From Prevotellaceae bacterium (GTDB lineage Bacteria; Bacteroidota; Bacteroidia; Bacteroidales; Bacteroidaceae): DNA of 5,664 bases. The stretch's first letter is position 1, and the number at the start of each line of letters is the position of its first letter. Shown piece by piece: positions 1-5,664 of the stretch. The notes under the pieces are model-generated. The model searched no databases and was not told the DNA's origin. It was given only the letters and a program-made list of their open reading frames with translations. The translations under genes and the position numbers were made by a program. The stretch covers positions 1 through 5,664 of the forward strand of contig JAUNIK010000122.1 in NCBI GenBank assembly GCA_030523505.1. The letters run 5' to 3'.

Positions 1-59
1 CACTCTTCGCCCCTAAATTGAATTTTTACTAATAACAACTTTAATATTAACAACAATTT
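1..59 (+). promoter_or_regulatory. A/T-rich leader of the large repeat protein, no Shine-Dalgarno
   Basis: This short stretch before the first gene is rich in A and T, with runs such as AACAACAATTT directly before the ATG. There is no AGGAGG-like element, which is usual for Bacteroidota, where A-rich leaders support initiation. An in-frame TAA at 48-50 lies four codons upstream, so the coding region cannot extend further left. A TTG at 18-20 could be part of a Bacteroidota -33 element, but the matching -7 box (TAnnTTTG) is only poorly approximated near 36-43, so no promoter is assigned. The real promoter may lie left of the window. Confidence 0.35.
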
Positions 60-131
60 ATGAGAAAGTCTTTACTTACTTGCCTTGCTGTAGCAGGAAT
101 GCTGCTCATGGGCACAATGCAGTCTTATGCA
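60..131 (+). other. Signal peptide of the repeat protein
   Basis: Residues 1-24 have a basic N-terminus (R2, K3), a hydrophobic stretch (about L5 to M17) and a small-residue end (S22-Y-A24) fitting signal peptidase I cleavage before LEKDG. Cys8 lies at the start of the hydrophobic core, not at its end, so it is not a lipoprotein cysteine. The codons here (TTA, CTT, CTG) are less restricted than in the rest of the gene. Confidence 0.8.
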
Positions 132-3100
132 TTGGAAAAGGACGGTCAGAGCGTTTATCAGATCGCTACAGTCGATGATCTGTTAGACTTTGCTGATCTC
201 GTTAATGAGGGTACAGATGTTGCTGCCAACGCTGTCCTCACTACCGACATTGACCTCTTGAACGAGGAGTATTACCCAATCGGTAATGTAGCTCATCCTT
301 ACCAGGGTACCTTCGACGGTCAGGGTCATCGTGTAGAAAACATGAACATCGACTCTGATGTTATCGGAGTCAGTGAGTACCTCGGCTTCTTCGGTTGTGT
401 CACTGGTGGTGCACACATCAAGAACATCATCATCGGTGGTGGTGAAGATGCATTCGTTGGTGGTACTCGTTTCTGCGGTGGTGTCGTAGGTGGTACCAAC
501 GGTCATGGAAATGTTACTATCGAGAACTGTGGTAACGAGGCTTGGATCTACACAACAGAAGAGAATGCTGCAGGTATCCTCGGTGTTGACATGCTCTCAC
601 AGGCAGATGTAACTATCCTCAACTGCTACAACACTGGTGACATCCAGGGTGCTCGCGAGTGTGCTACAATCTGCGGTTGGATTGGTGACCGTGGTGTCTG
701 CAAGAACTGCTGGAACACTGGTACAATCCTCTCAGGTGCTGACACGGGTCGTCCATTCTGCCGTTACAATGGTTGTGAGTTCGAGAACAACTGGGATATC
801 CAGGGTGCTCAGACTGATGCTGGTATTGGTGTAATCAAGGAGTCTGACCTCGCTGGTATGGCTACTGGTGAGTTCTGCTACCGCGTGCTCAATCAGACTC
901 TCACAGAGGATGTAGCATGGTTCCAGAAGCTCGGCGTTGACGCTATGCCTGTTCCATTCGCTGATCACGGTACAGTATATGCTGTTGGTGATTTGAACTG
1001 TGACGGTACATCAAAGAGTGGTGAGACAACTTACTCTAACACAAACACTTCTAACCGCGATCCTCACAACTTCCACGACGGTGCTTGTACTGTTTGTGAT
1101 GAGTTCGATCCTACTTACATGACAGCTGATGATAAGGGCTTCTTCACCCTCGCTTCTGATGCTGACCTCTACTGGTTCATCCGTCTTTCTAACATGAAGG
1201 ACAACAACAAGTATAGCGCTCGTCTTGCTGCTGATATCAACTATACACATGATGCTCGTCTTGGTGATGCTGAGACATTCATGGGTACATTCGATGGTCA
1301 GGACCACACTGTAACTTTCGCTTTCAACAGCGATGCTGACAAGCTTGCTTTCATCAAGAACATGCGCGATGCTGTTGTTGAGAACGTAACTCTCAAGGGT
1401 TCTATCGTTTCTACAACTCACTTCTCTGCAGGTGTTGTTTCTGAGGCTTATGGTACATCTTCTATCAAGAATGTTGTTGCTGATGTTGACATCACAAGCT
1501 CTTACGAAGGTGATGGTACTCACGGTGGTCTCGTTGCTGTTGGTCACGACGACCTCACTGTTGAGAACTGTGCTTATGTAGGTACTCTCACTTGCCACAC
1601 TGCTTATGGTACTGGTGGTATCGTAGGTTGGTCAGGCGACGGTCAGCGTATGATCATCAAGAACTGCTATGTAGGTGGTATTCTTGACATGATGACTGGT
1701 CAGAACAATATCGTTATCGGTCGTAACAACCCTTACATCGAGGACTGCTGGGTTTCTGACCAGAACGAAGGTCTCTATGACAACAACGCTTTCACAACAT
1801 TCTTCTACGTAGAGACTATCTCAACAGGTGAGTTCTGCTACAAGGATCTCAACGGTACTCAGACTTCAAACGTAGCATGGTTCCAGACTCTCGGCACAGA
1901 TGCTTATCCAGTGCCATTCGCTTCTCACGGCACAGTTTATGTAGCAGGTGCTCAGTACTGTGACGGTACTCCTAAGGGTGACGCTCAGGGTTATTCTAAC
2001 GACCCTGCTGGCAATCGTGATCCTCACCAGCACGTGAACGGTTTCTGTTCAGTTTGTGGTGCTGTTGATATGGCTTACAAGACTGCTGGTGCTGATGGTT
2101 ACTTCGAGCTTGCTTCTGACAACGACCTCCACTGGTTCGCTGCTTATGTAAAGACTCAGGAGACAAAGAACGCTAATGCTAAGTTGACAGCTGACATCGA
2201 GTACACTGCTCAGGAGATGATCGGTATGAACCGTTGCAACTACGGTGGTACATTCGATGGTCAGGGTCATGTTGTTGAGATGAACCTCAATCGTGGTGAG
2301 GAAAGCCGTGCTGCTCTCTTCGACTGGGTTGAGAACGCAACTATCAAGAACCTCGTTGTAGGTGGTGAGGTAAAGACCGACGGTCAGTTCGGTGCTGGTC
2401 TTGTTGTTGAGGCATTCGGTGCAACAACTATCAAGAACGTCGTTGTTATGGCTGACATCAATAGCGACTATGAGGGTGATGGTACTCACGGTGGTGTAGT
2501 TGCTATCGGTCACGACAACCTCGCAATCGAGAATGTAGCATTCGTAGGTTCAATCAATGCTGAACTCTCTGAGGGTACTGGTGGTATCATCGGTTACACA
2601 CACGGTGGCAGAAACACTACTATCAAGAACTCTTATGTTGCTGGTGATCTCTACCTCCTCGAGGGTAGCAACAACATCACTATTGCTCGTAACAACCCAA
2701 CAATCGAGAACTGCTATGCATCATGGGATATCTCTTACTATGAGAACAACGACGGTGTAGAGTTCTTCGATGTTGACGACGAGATGGCTTCAGGTGAGCT
2801 TTGCTACAACCTTGGCAACAAGGCTTGGTTCCAGACTCTCGGCACTGACGAGTATCCTGTTCCATTCAATACTCACGCTACTGTTTATGCTCACGGTACT
2901 GTTGACTGCTCTGGTCATGCAGATCTCACTTACGACAATGTTGAGGGCGAACCAACTTACGAGAACCACAACTTTGTTGATGGCGAGTGCACAGCATGTC
3001 ACAACGCATTCCAGATCTCTACTGTAGATGGTATGGTTGACCTCGCTTACGACGTAATGGGTGGCGACAAGACTACTGCTTATATCGAACTCACAACTGA

Positions 3101-3932
3101 TCTCGACCTCGCTGGTTCTGACTTCTTCGCTATTGGTGGTCGCAACGACGAGGGTGGCAACCCATTCCGTGGTCATTTCAACGGTAAGGGCCACACTGTA
3201 AACCTCGCTCTCGATACTGACGCTAACAACCAGGGTCTCATCGGTGTTGTTGCTGATGGTGCTGTTGTTGAGAATGTTATCGTAACAGGTTCTGTTGTTG
3301 CTCACGGTTATGCAGCAGGTGTCGTTGGTGCTACAACAGGTTCTGGTAAGGTTGTCATCATGAACTGTGGTAACGAGGCTGACGTAACTGTTGCAGAGGC
3401 TAATGCAGCAGGTATCCTCGGTGTTGACGATGGTTCAGCAATGGAGGTAACAATCCGCAACTGCTACAACACTGGTAACATCGTTGGTGGTCGTGAGTCT
3501 GCTGCTATCTGCGGTTGGCTTGGTGATCGCAACTGCTCTGTTGCTAACTCTTGGAACTCAGGTGATGTTCAGGGTGTTGACGGTTCTAACACATTCTTCC
3601 GCAACGGTAATGCAAAGGCTGTTAACTGCTACGAGACTATCGGTTCACAGGTAACAAGCGTAACAGATGATCAGGTTGCTAACGGCGAGTTGAAGACTCT
3701 CCTCAACAACGGTGCACATGCTGAGATCTGGTATCAGACTGTTGGTACTGATGCTCATCCAATGCTCAACTTCGAGTATCTTGTAAATGCTATCGAGACA
3801 ATCCCTGCACAGGTTGCAAACGGTGCTGCTGGCATCTACACAATCGGTGGTGCAAAGGTTGCTACAATGCAGAAGGGCATCAACATCGTCCGCATGGAGG
3901 ATGGCTCTGTTCGCAAGGTGCTTGTAAAGTAA
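60..3932 (+). CDS. Secreted four-module beta-helix-like (GLUG-type) repeat protein with C-terminal tail
   Basis: Complete 1290-residue exported protein of unknown function. The start is the first ATG after an in-frame TAA (48-50) and gives a good signal peptide: K/R at 2-3, a hydrophobic core at about 5-17, and probable cleavage after SYA at 24. The mature part has four modules (about 32-360, 361-680, 681-982, 983-1243). Each opens with a (F/Y)-x-(I/L)-(A/S)-(T/S)-x-D-x-(L/M) strand and continues through an (A/Y)xLT-x-D-(I/L)-x segment to G-(T/H)-F-(D/N)-G-(Q/K)-x-H (83-90, 409-416, 730-737, 1038-1045). It then has ladders of short G-rich, I-x-N-(C/V/S) turns such as AGILGV, NCYNTG, IKNVV and GTGGIVG. 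Such spaced turns are typical of GLUG-like right-handed beta-helix proteins of gut bacteria. Modules end in a G-E-(F/L)…W-(F/Y)-Q-x-(L/V)-G block. Residues 1244-1290 form a tail like those of Prevotella exported proteins. No catalytic site is recognised; adhesion, glycan binding or a cell-surface structural role are guesses. Codon use is highly restricted (mostly GGT, CTC, CAG, AAC, TTC), suggesting strong expression. A terminator follows. Confidence 0.93.
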   Translation: MRKSLLTCLAVAGMLLMGTMQSYALEKDGQSVYQIATVDDLLDFADLVNEGTDVAANAVLTTDIDLLNEEYYPIGNVAHPYQGTFDGQGHRVENMNIDSDVIGVSEYLGFFGCVTGGAHIKNIIIGGGEDAFVGGTRFCGGVVGGTNGHGNVTIENCGNEAWIYTTEENAAGILGVDMLSQADVTILNCYNTGDIQGARECATICGWIGDRGVCKNCWNTGTILSGADTGRPFCRYNGCEFENNWDIQGAQTDAGIGVIKESDLAGMATGEFCYRVLNQTLTEDVAWFQKLGVDAMPVPFADHGTVYAVGDLNCDGTSKSGETTYSNTNTSNRDPHNFHDGACTVCDEFDPTYMTADDKGFFTLASDADLYWFIRLSNMKDNNKYSARLAADINYTHDARLGDAETFMGTFDGQDHTVTFAFNSDADKLAFIKNMRDAVVENVTLKGSIVSTTHFSAGVVSEAYGTSSIKNVVADVDITSSYEGDGTHGGLVAVGHDDLTVENCAYVGTLTCHTAYGTGGIVGWSGDGQRMIIKNCYVGGILDMMTGQNNIVIGRNNPYIEDCWVSDQNEGLYDNNAFTTFFYVETISTGEFCYKDLNGTQTSNVAWFQTLGTDAYPVPFASHGTVYVAGAQYCDGTPKGDAQGYSNDPAGNRDPHQHVNGFCSVCGAVDMAYKTAGADGYFELASDNDLHWFAAYVKTQETKNANAKLTADIEYTAQEMIGMNRCNYGGTFDGQGHVVEMNLNRGEESRAALFDWVENATIKNLVVGGEVKTDGQFGAGLVVEAFGATTIKNVVVMADINSDYEGDGTHGGVVAIGHDNLAIENVAFVGSINAELSEGTGGIIGYTHGGRNTTIKNSYVAGDLYLLEGSNNITIARNNPTIENCYASWDISYYENNDGVEFFDVDDEMASGELCYNLGNKAWFQTLGTDEYPVPFNTHATVYAHGTVDCSGHADLTYDNVEGEPTYENHNFVDGECTACHNAFQISTVDGMVDLAYDVMGGDKTTAYIELTTDLDLAGSDFFAIGGRNDEGGNPFRGHFNGKGHTVNLALDTDANNQGLIGVVADGAVVENVIVTGSVVAHGYAAGVVGATTGSGKVVIMNCGNEADVTVAEANAAGILGVDDGSAMEVTIRNCYNTGNIVGGRESAAICGWLGDRNCSVANSWNSGDVQGVDGSNTFFRNGNAKAVNCYETIGSQVTSVTDDQVANGELKTLLNNGAHAEIWYQTVGTDAHPMLNFEYLVNAIETIPAQVANGAAGIYTIGGAKVATMQKGINIVRMEDGSVRKVLVK
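153..1139 (+). repeat. Repeat module A1 (residues 32-360)
   Basis: First beta-helix-like module including its C-terminal linker. Landmarks are YQIATVDDL (33-41), GTFDGQGH (83-90), AAGILGVD (170-177), NCYNTG (188-193), a TICGWIGDR segment, the GEFCY block at 270 with W287, and the His/Cys linker at 303-346. It aligns best with the last module: AAGILGVD and NCYNTG recur 946 residues later with no length change between them. Confidence 0.85.
966..1097 (+). other. His/Cys linker 1 (H303, C314, H336, C343, C346)
   Basis: This is the linker between modules A1 and B1. It holds F-x-D-H-G-T-V-Y, then NCDGT, then a polar Ser/Thr/Asn stretch, then DPHNFHDGACTVCDEF. The spacing H-x10-C-x21-H-x6-C-x2-C is repeated exactly in linker 2. 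A short H-x-F-x-x-G-x-C-x-x-C unit of this type is seen in other surface proteins of gut bacteria. Metal binding is inferred from the residue set only. Confidence 0.7.
1140..2099 (+). repeat. Repeat module B1 (residues 361-680)
   Basis: Second module, 320 residues long. It starts with FFTLASDADL and carries GTFDGQDH (409-416), an IKNVVADVDI strand, EGDGTHGGLVAVGHDDL (around 482-498), GTGGIVGW, NNIVIGRNNP, the GEFCY block at 590 with W607, and linker 2. Its best match is the next module. The 21 bases at 1509-1529 recur unchanged at 2475-2495. Confidence 0.85.
1926..2057 (+). other. His/Cys linker 2 (H623, C634, H656, C663, C666)
   Basis: Each of the five residues is exactly 320 positions after its partner in linker 1. 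The landmarks are FASHGTVY, YCDGT, then DPHQHVNGFCSVCGAVD. The residues between them differ more than the landmarks do, as expected if the His and Cys residues and their spacing are what is being kept. Confidence 0.7.
2100..3005 (+). repeat. Repeat module B2 (residues 681-982)
   Basis: Third module, a shortened copy of B1. It starts with YFELASDNDL and carries GTFDGQGH (730-737), IKNVVVMADI, EGDGTHGGVVAIGHDNL, GTGGIIGY, NNITIARNNP, a GELCY block at 912 with W923, and linker 3. The GELCY-to-W distance is six residues shorter than in A1 and B1. The first-strand phenylalanine F682 lies 320 residues after F362 of B1. Confidence 0.85.
2874..2999 (+). other. His/Cys linker 3 (H939, C950, H970, C977, C980)
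   Basis: Third copy of the linker, with FNTHATVY, VDCSGH, then ENHNFVDGECTACHNAF. The spacing is H-x10-C-x19-H-x6-C-x2-C. The only spacing change from linkers 1 and 2 is two fewer residues in the polar middle stretch, while the outer spacings are unchanged. It joins module B2 to module A2. Confidence 0.7.
3006..3788 (+). repeat. Repeat module A2 (residues 983-1243)
   Basis: Fourth module, most like the first. It carries FQISTVDGM, GHFNGKGH (1038-1045), NCGNEADV, NAAGILGVD (AAG from 1116), NCYNTG (1134-1139) and AAICGWLGDR. It ends with GELKTLLNN (G1209) and W1224-Y-Q-T-V-G-T-D. It lacks the PVPF…His/Cys linker seen after the other three; the chain instead runs HPMLNFEYL into the C-terminal tail, so it looks like the closing module. 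Confidence 0.85.
3789..3929 (+). other. C-terminal tail, sorting-signal-like (residues 1244-1290)
   Basis: The tail reads G-I-Y-T-I-G-G-A-K-V from 1258, then Q-K-G-I-N-I-V-R-M, then DGS, and ends in KVLVK. This resembles the short C-terminal ends of many Prevotella and other Bacteroidota exported proteins and the last strands of type IX secretion (Por) C-terminal domains. At about 47 residues it is shorter than a full type IX domain. Sorting to the surface is therefore plausible, but no type IX component is in view. Confidence 0.6.
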
Positions 3933-3956
3933 TATAAGGCCTAAGTAAGGCTTACG

Positions 3957-4006
3957 AGAGAGCGCCGATTCTCGCAATCGACGCTCTCTTTTCTCGTTTT
4001 TCTTTT
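3957..4006 (+). terminator. Intrinsic terminator after the repeat-protein gene
   Basis: AGAGAGCG (3957-3964, with pairing partners to 3989) and CCGATT pair with AATCG and CGCTCTCT across a five-base loop CTCGC (3971-3975). This gives 13 base pairs with a single C/A mismatch (3965 against 3981). A T-rich run follows (3989-4006: TTTTCTCGTTTTTCTTTT). It lies 24 bases after the stop codon and should end most transcripts of the first gene. The run is broken by C and G, so some read-through is possible. Confidence 0.85.
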
Positions 4007-4007
4007 A

Positions 4008-4025
4008 TCAAGAATTAATTCTTGA
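4008..4025. promoter_or_regulatory. Perfect 18-bp palindrome before the GH31 gene, possible operator
   Basis: TCAAGAATTAATTCTTGA reads identically on both strands over 18 bases with no spacer. Its right end is 24 bases before the ATG of the GH31 gene, and its left end is just after the T-run of the upstream terminator. The position suits a dimeric regulator site for the glycosidase gene. It could also be a weak A/T-rich hairpin extending the terminator region. The symmetry is certain; the role is inferred. Confidence 0.4.
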
Positions 4026-4049
4026 CAGAAAAAACAATTTGCATAATAA
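4026..4049 (+). promoter_or_regulatory. A-rich start region of the GH31 gene, no Shine-Dalgarno
   Basis: The 24 bases between the palindrome and ATG 4050 are almost pure A and T (CAGAAAAAACAATTTGCATA, then ATAA). They contain no purine Shine-Dalgarno element and include an in-frame stop next to the start codon. The layout matches Bacteroidota initiation regions and supports 4050 as the true start. Confidence 0.5.
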
Positions 4050-5664
4050 ATGAAAAAACTGTATCTAATCTTGTTCTGCATGATGGCATCGCTGGCGATG
4101 TCGGCACAGAACTATAACCCTAAGGCCAACGATGATGCCGTTATCACTTCGGGCAATATGCGCTTCACGGTGCTCACTCCCGAACTGATACGAATCCAGT
4201 ATAGCGCCAATGGCACTTTCGAGGACAGGGCAACCTTCGGTATCGTGAACCGCAACCTGCCGGTGCCTTCGTTCACTACACGCGAGGAGAGTGGCTATCT
4301 CTATGTCACCACCTCTGCCCTCGAACTGCGATATAAGATTGGTGCACGCCCTAATCCAGCAACAAAAACTCCGACTAACCTTCAGATCACCCTCACCGTC
4401 AATGGACAACCGGAAGTATGGTATCCGGGCAAGGAGGATGCTCTCAACCTCCGTGGTACTATGCGTACCCTCGACAATGTGTCGGGCGATACCCAGCGCA
4501 ACCGACTCGAGAACGGTGTCATCTCGCGCAGCGGATGGGCACTCGTCGATGAGAGTCCTGCCACAGAGCGTGGCGATGGCAGTGTGTCGTTCCCATTGGA
4601 GCCACAGGCTGGTTCCTTCGACTGGGTGGCACCGCATGCTGATGCCACAGCCTACGACTGGTATTTCTTCGGCTATGGCCATGACTACAAGAAAGCCCTC
4701 GGCGACTTCAGCAAGGTGGCAGGAAGCATTCCGCTCCCTCCAAAGTATATGTTCGGCTATTGGTACAGCCGCTACTGGGCATATTCATCCAACGAGTTCA
4801 TGCAGATTGTGCGCGATGTCGAGAACAATGATATCCCTATGGATGTGATGATCTTCGATATGGACTGGCACAAGCCGGGCTGGACAGGCTGGTCGTGGAA
4901 CCCAGACCTCATTCCTAACCCAAAGACACTCCTCCAGTGGATGCACCGCCATAACCTCAAGGTGGCGCTCAACCTCCATCCTGCCGATGGCGTTGGAACC
5001 CACGAGGACGACTATCAGGCACTCCACGACGCCCTTGGCTATGACTCATCGTTCCGCGAGACCATCCCTTGGCGCATCGAGAACCGCGAGTTCTATCAGG
5101 CCATGTTCGACAATATCATCCGCAAGCGTGAAGGCGAGGGAGTGGATTTCTGGTGGCTCGACTGGCAGCAGCAGCGCACCGTCGGTGGGCATGCCAACGA
5201 GCATCACTACGACCTCGAACCGGGACTCGACAAACTCGGCGAGACCTTCTGGCACAACCATGTGTTCTACAACGATATGGTTGAAAACCGTCCCGACCGT
5301 CGTCCTGTCATCTACCACCGTTGGGGAGGCATGGGTTCCCACCGTTATCCTATCGGATTCTCGGGCGACACCTATGCCAACTGGGCTACACTCCAGTGGC
5401 AGCCTTACTTCACCTCTACAGCATCGAATGTAGGGTGGGGCTATTGGGGACACGACCTCGGCGGTCATCAGGCTGATCCCGACAACGACCCGGAGCGCTA
5501 TCTCCGTTGGATGCAGTTCGGAGTGTTCACACCAATATTCCGCACCCATGCCACCAACGACTGGCGTATTGAGCGCCGAATATGGATGTTCCCTAACTTC
5601 CCACAACTCCGCGAGACCGTCGTTCTGCGCTATGCACTCTTCCCATACATCTACACAGCAGCAC
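4050..5664 (+). CDS. Exported glycoside hydrolase family 31 alpha-glycosidase (3' end cut by window)
   Basis: Retaining alpha-glycosidase, probably periplasmic or surface exposed, acting on an alpha-linked sugar that cannot be named from sequence. ATG 4050 follows an in-frame TAA (4047-4049) directly and gives a signal peptide ending MSA|QN at residue 19. A beta-sandwich N-domain (about 20-225) leads to LPPKYMFGYWYSR (from 229), the usual entry to the GH31 barrel. Further landmarks are FDMDWH with D270 and D272, LNLHPADGV (308-314, with H310 and D313), and VDFWWLDWQQ with D371 as the predicted nucleophile. These are followed by HRYPIGFSGDT with D440 as predicted acid/base, GHDLGGH (467-473), RWMQFGVFTPIFRTHAT and LRYALFPYIYT. 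WWLDWQQ replaces the common W-x-D-M-N-E, and GHDLGGH replaces G-x-D-I-G-G-F, placing it in a divergent GH31 branch. The 538 codons seen cover the signal, N-domain and most of the barrel. Family members are usually 650-1000 residues, so the C-terminal beta domains lie outside the window. Codon use (GGC, GCC, GTG, CTG) differs from the upstream gene. The frame is intact. Confidence 0.93.
   Translation, partial: MKKLYLILFCMMASLAMSAQNYNPKANDDAVITSGNMRFTVLTPELIRIQYSANGTFEDRATFGIVNRNLPVPSFTTREESGYLYVTTSALELRYKIGARPNPATKTPTNLQITLTVNGQPEVWYPGKEDALNLRGTMRTLDNVSGDTQRNRLENGVISRSGWALVDESPATERGDGSVSFPLEPQAGSFDWVAPHADATAYDWYFFGYGHDYKKALGDFSKVAGSIPLPPKYMFGYWYSRYWAYSSNEFMQIVRDVENNDIPMDVMIFDMDWHKPGWTGWSWNPDLIPNPKTLLQWMHRHNLKVALNLHPADGVGTHEDDYQALHDALGYDSSFRETIPWRIENREFYQAMFDNIIRKREGEGVDFWWLDWQQQRTVGGHANEHHYDLEPGLDKLGETFWHNHVFYNDMVENRPDRRPVIYHRWGGMGSHRYPIGFSGDTYANWATLQWQPYFTSTASNVGWGYWGHDLGGHQADPDNDPERYLRWMQFGVFTPIFRTHATNDWRIERRIWMFPNFPQLRETVVLRYALFPYIYTAA

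Noticed and set aside
60..131. Lipoprotein signal (LLTC at residues 5-8) in the repeat protein
   Set aside because: The cysteine lies at the beginning of the hydrophobic core, so no h-region precedes it; a signal peptidase I site after residue 24 fits better.
1011..1598. Long minus-strand open frame opposite the repeat gene (others at 183-506, 732-968, 2049-2513, 2790-3305)
   Set aside because: These recur at equivalent places in the modules and are made of Ser/Thr/Val-rich low-complexity protein. They arise because the sense gene avoids TTA, CTA and TCA codons, which would give antisense stops.
153..3788. CRISPR or non-coding tandem array
   Set aside because: The repeats are about 900-980 bases, in frame, diverged at the DNA level and part of a continuous coding region with protein-level conservation.
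4022..4047. TTGACA at 4022-4027 as a sigma70-type -35 box with an AT-rich -10
   Set aside because: Bacteroidota use a different primary sigma consensus (-33 TTTG, -7 TAnnTTTG). The TTGACA overlaps the palindrome, the spacing to CATAAT is only 14 bases, and transcription would start at or after the ATG.
4065..4682. Open frames overlapping the GH31 gene (minus 4065-4682 and 5046-5606; plus 4291-4848 and 4987-5433)
   Set aside because: They have no recognisable domain and no leader, and they lie fully inside a frame with unbroken GH31 motifs.
60..5664. The two genes as one operon
   Set aside because: A 13-bp hairpin with a T-rich run separates them within a 117-base gap, and codon use differs strongly. 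Read-through is possible but not the simplest reading.

Overview
The window looks like a piece of a Bacteroidota chromosome, most likely Prevotella or a close relative. Four things point there. Both starts sit behind A/T-rich leaders with no Shine-Dalgarno. Both proteins are exported (one ends its signal peptide in the common SA|Q form). The first protein ends in a GIYTIGG…KGINIVRMEDG…KVLVK-type tail familiar from Prevotella secreted proteins. A GH31 glycosidase with its own signal peptide also fits a glycan-foraging gut or rumen commensal. The genus call is inference from style, not from a marker gene.

Layout: positions 1-59 are an upstream leader. Positions 60-3932 encode a complete 1290-residue secreted, repeat-built protein. 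Positions 3933-4049 are intergenic and hold a strong intrinsic terminator and, just after it, a perfect 18-bp palindrome. From 4050 to the window end runs the first 538 codons of a glycoside hydrolase family 31 enzyme on the same strand, cut by the window edge. There are no RNA genes, insertion sequences, CRISPR arrays or tRNAs.

The large protein is the notable object. It has four ~260-330 residue beta-helix-like modules in an A-B-B'-A' order: modules 1 and 4 match each other best, and so do modules 2 and 3. Three nearly identical linkers join the modules, each carrying the same spaced His/Cys set (H-x10-C-x19-21-H-x6-C-x2-C). Much of the repeat is held at exactly 320 residues between the first two linkers. 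The gene also has strongly restricted codon use, unlike the GH31 gene, which suggests high expression. I do not recognise a catalytic function; a surface or secreted binding or structural role is the best guess.

The terminator suggests the two genes are mostly transcribed separately. A shared role (surface protein plus exported alpha-glycosidase) is possible but not shown by this window.
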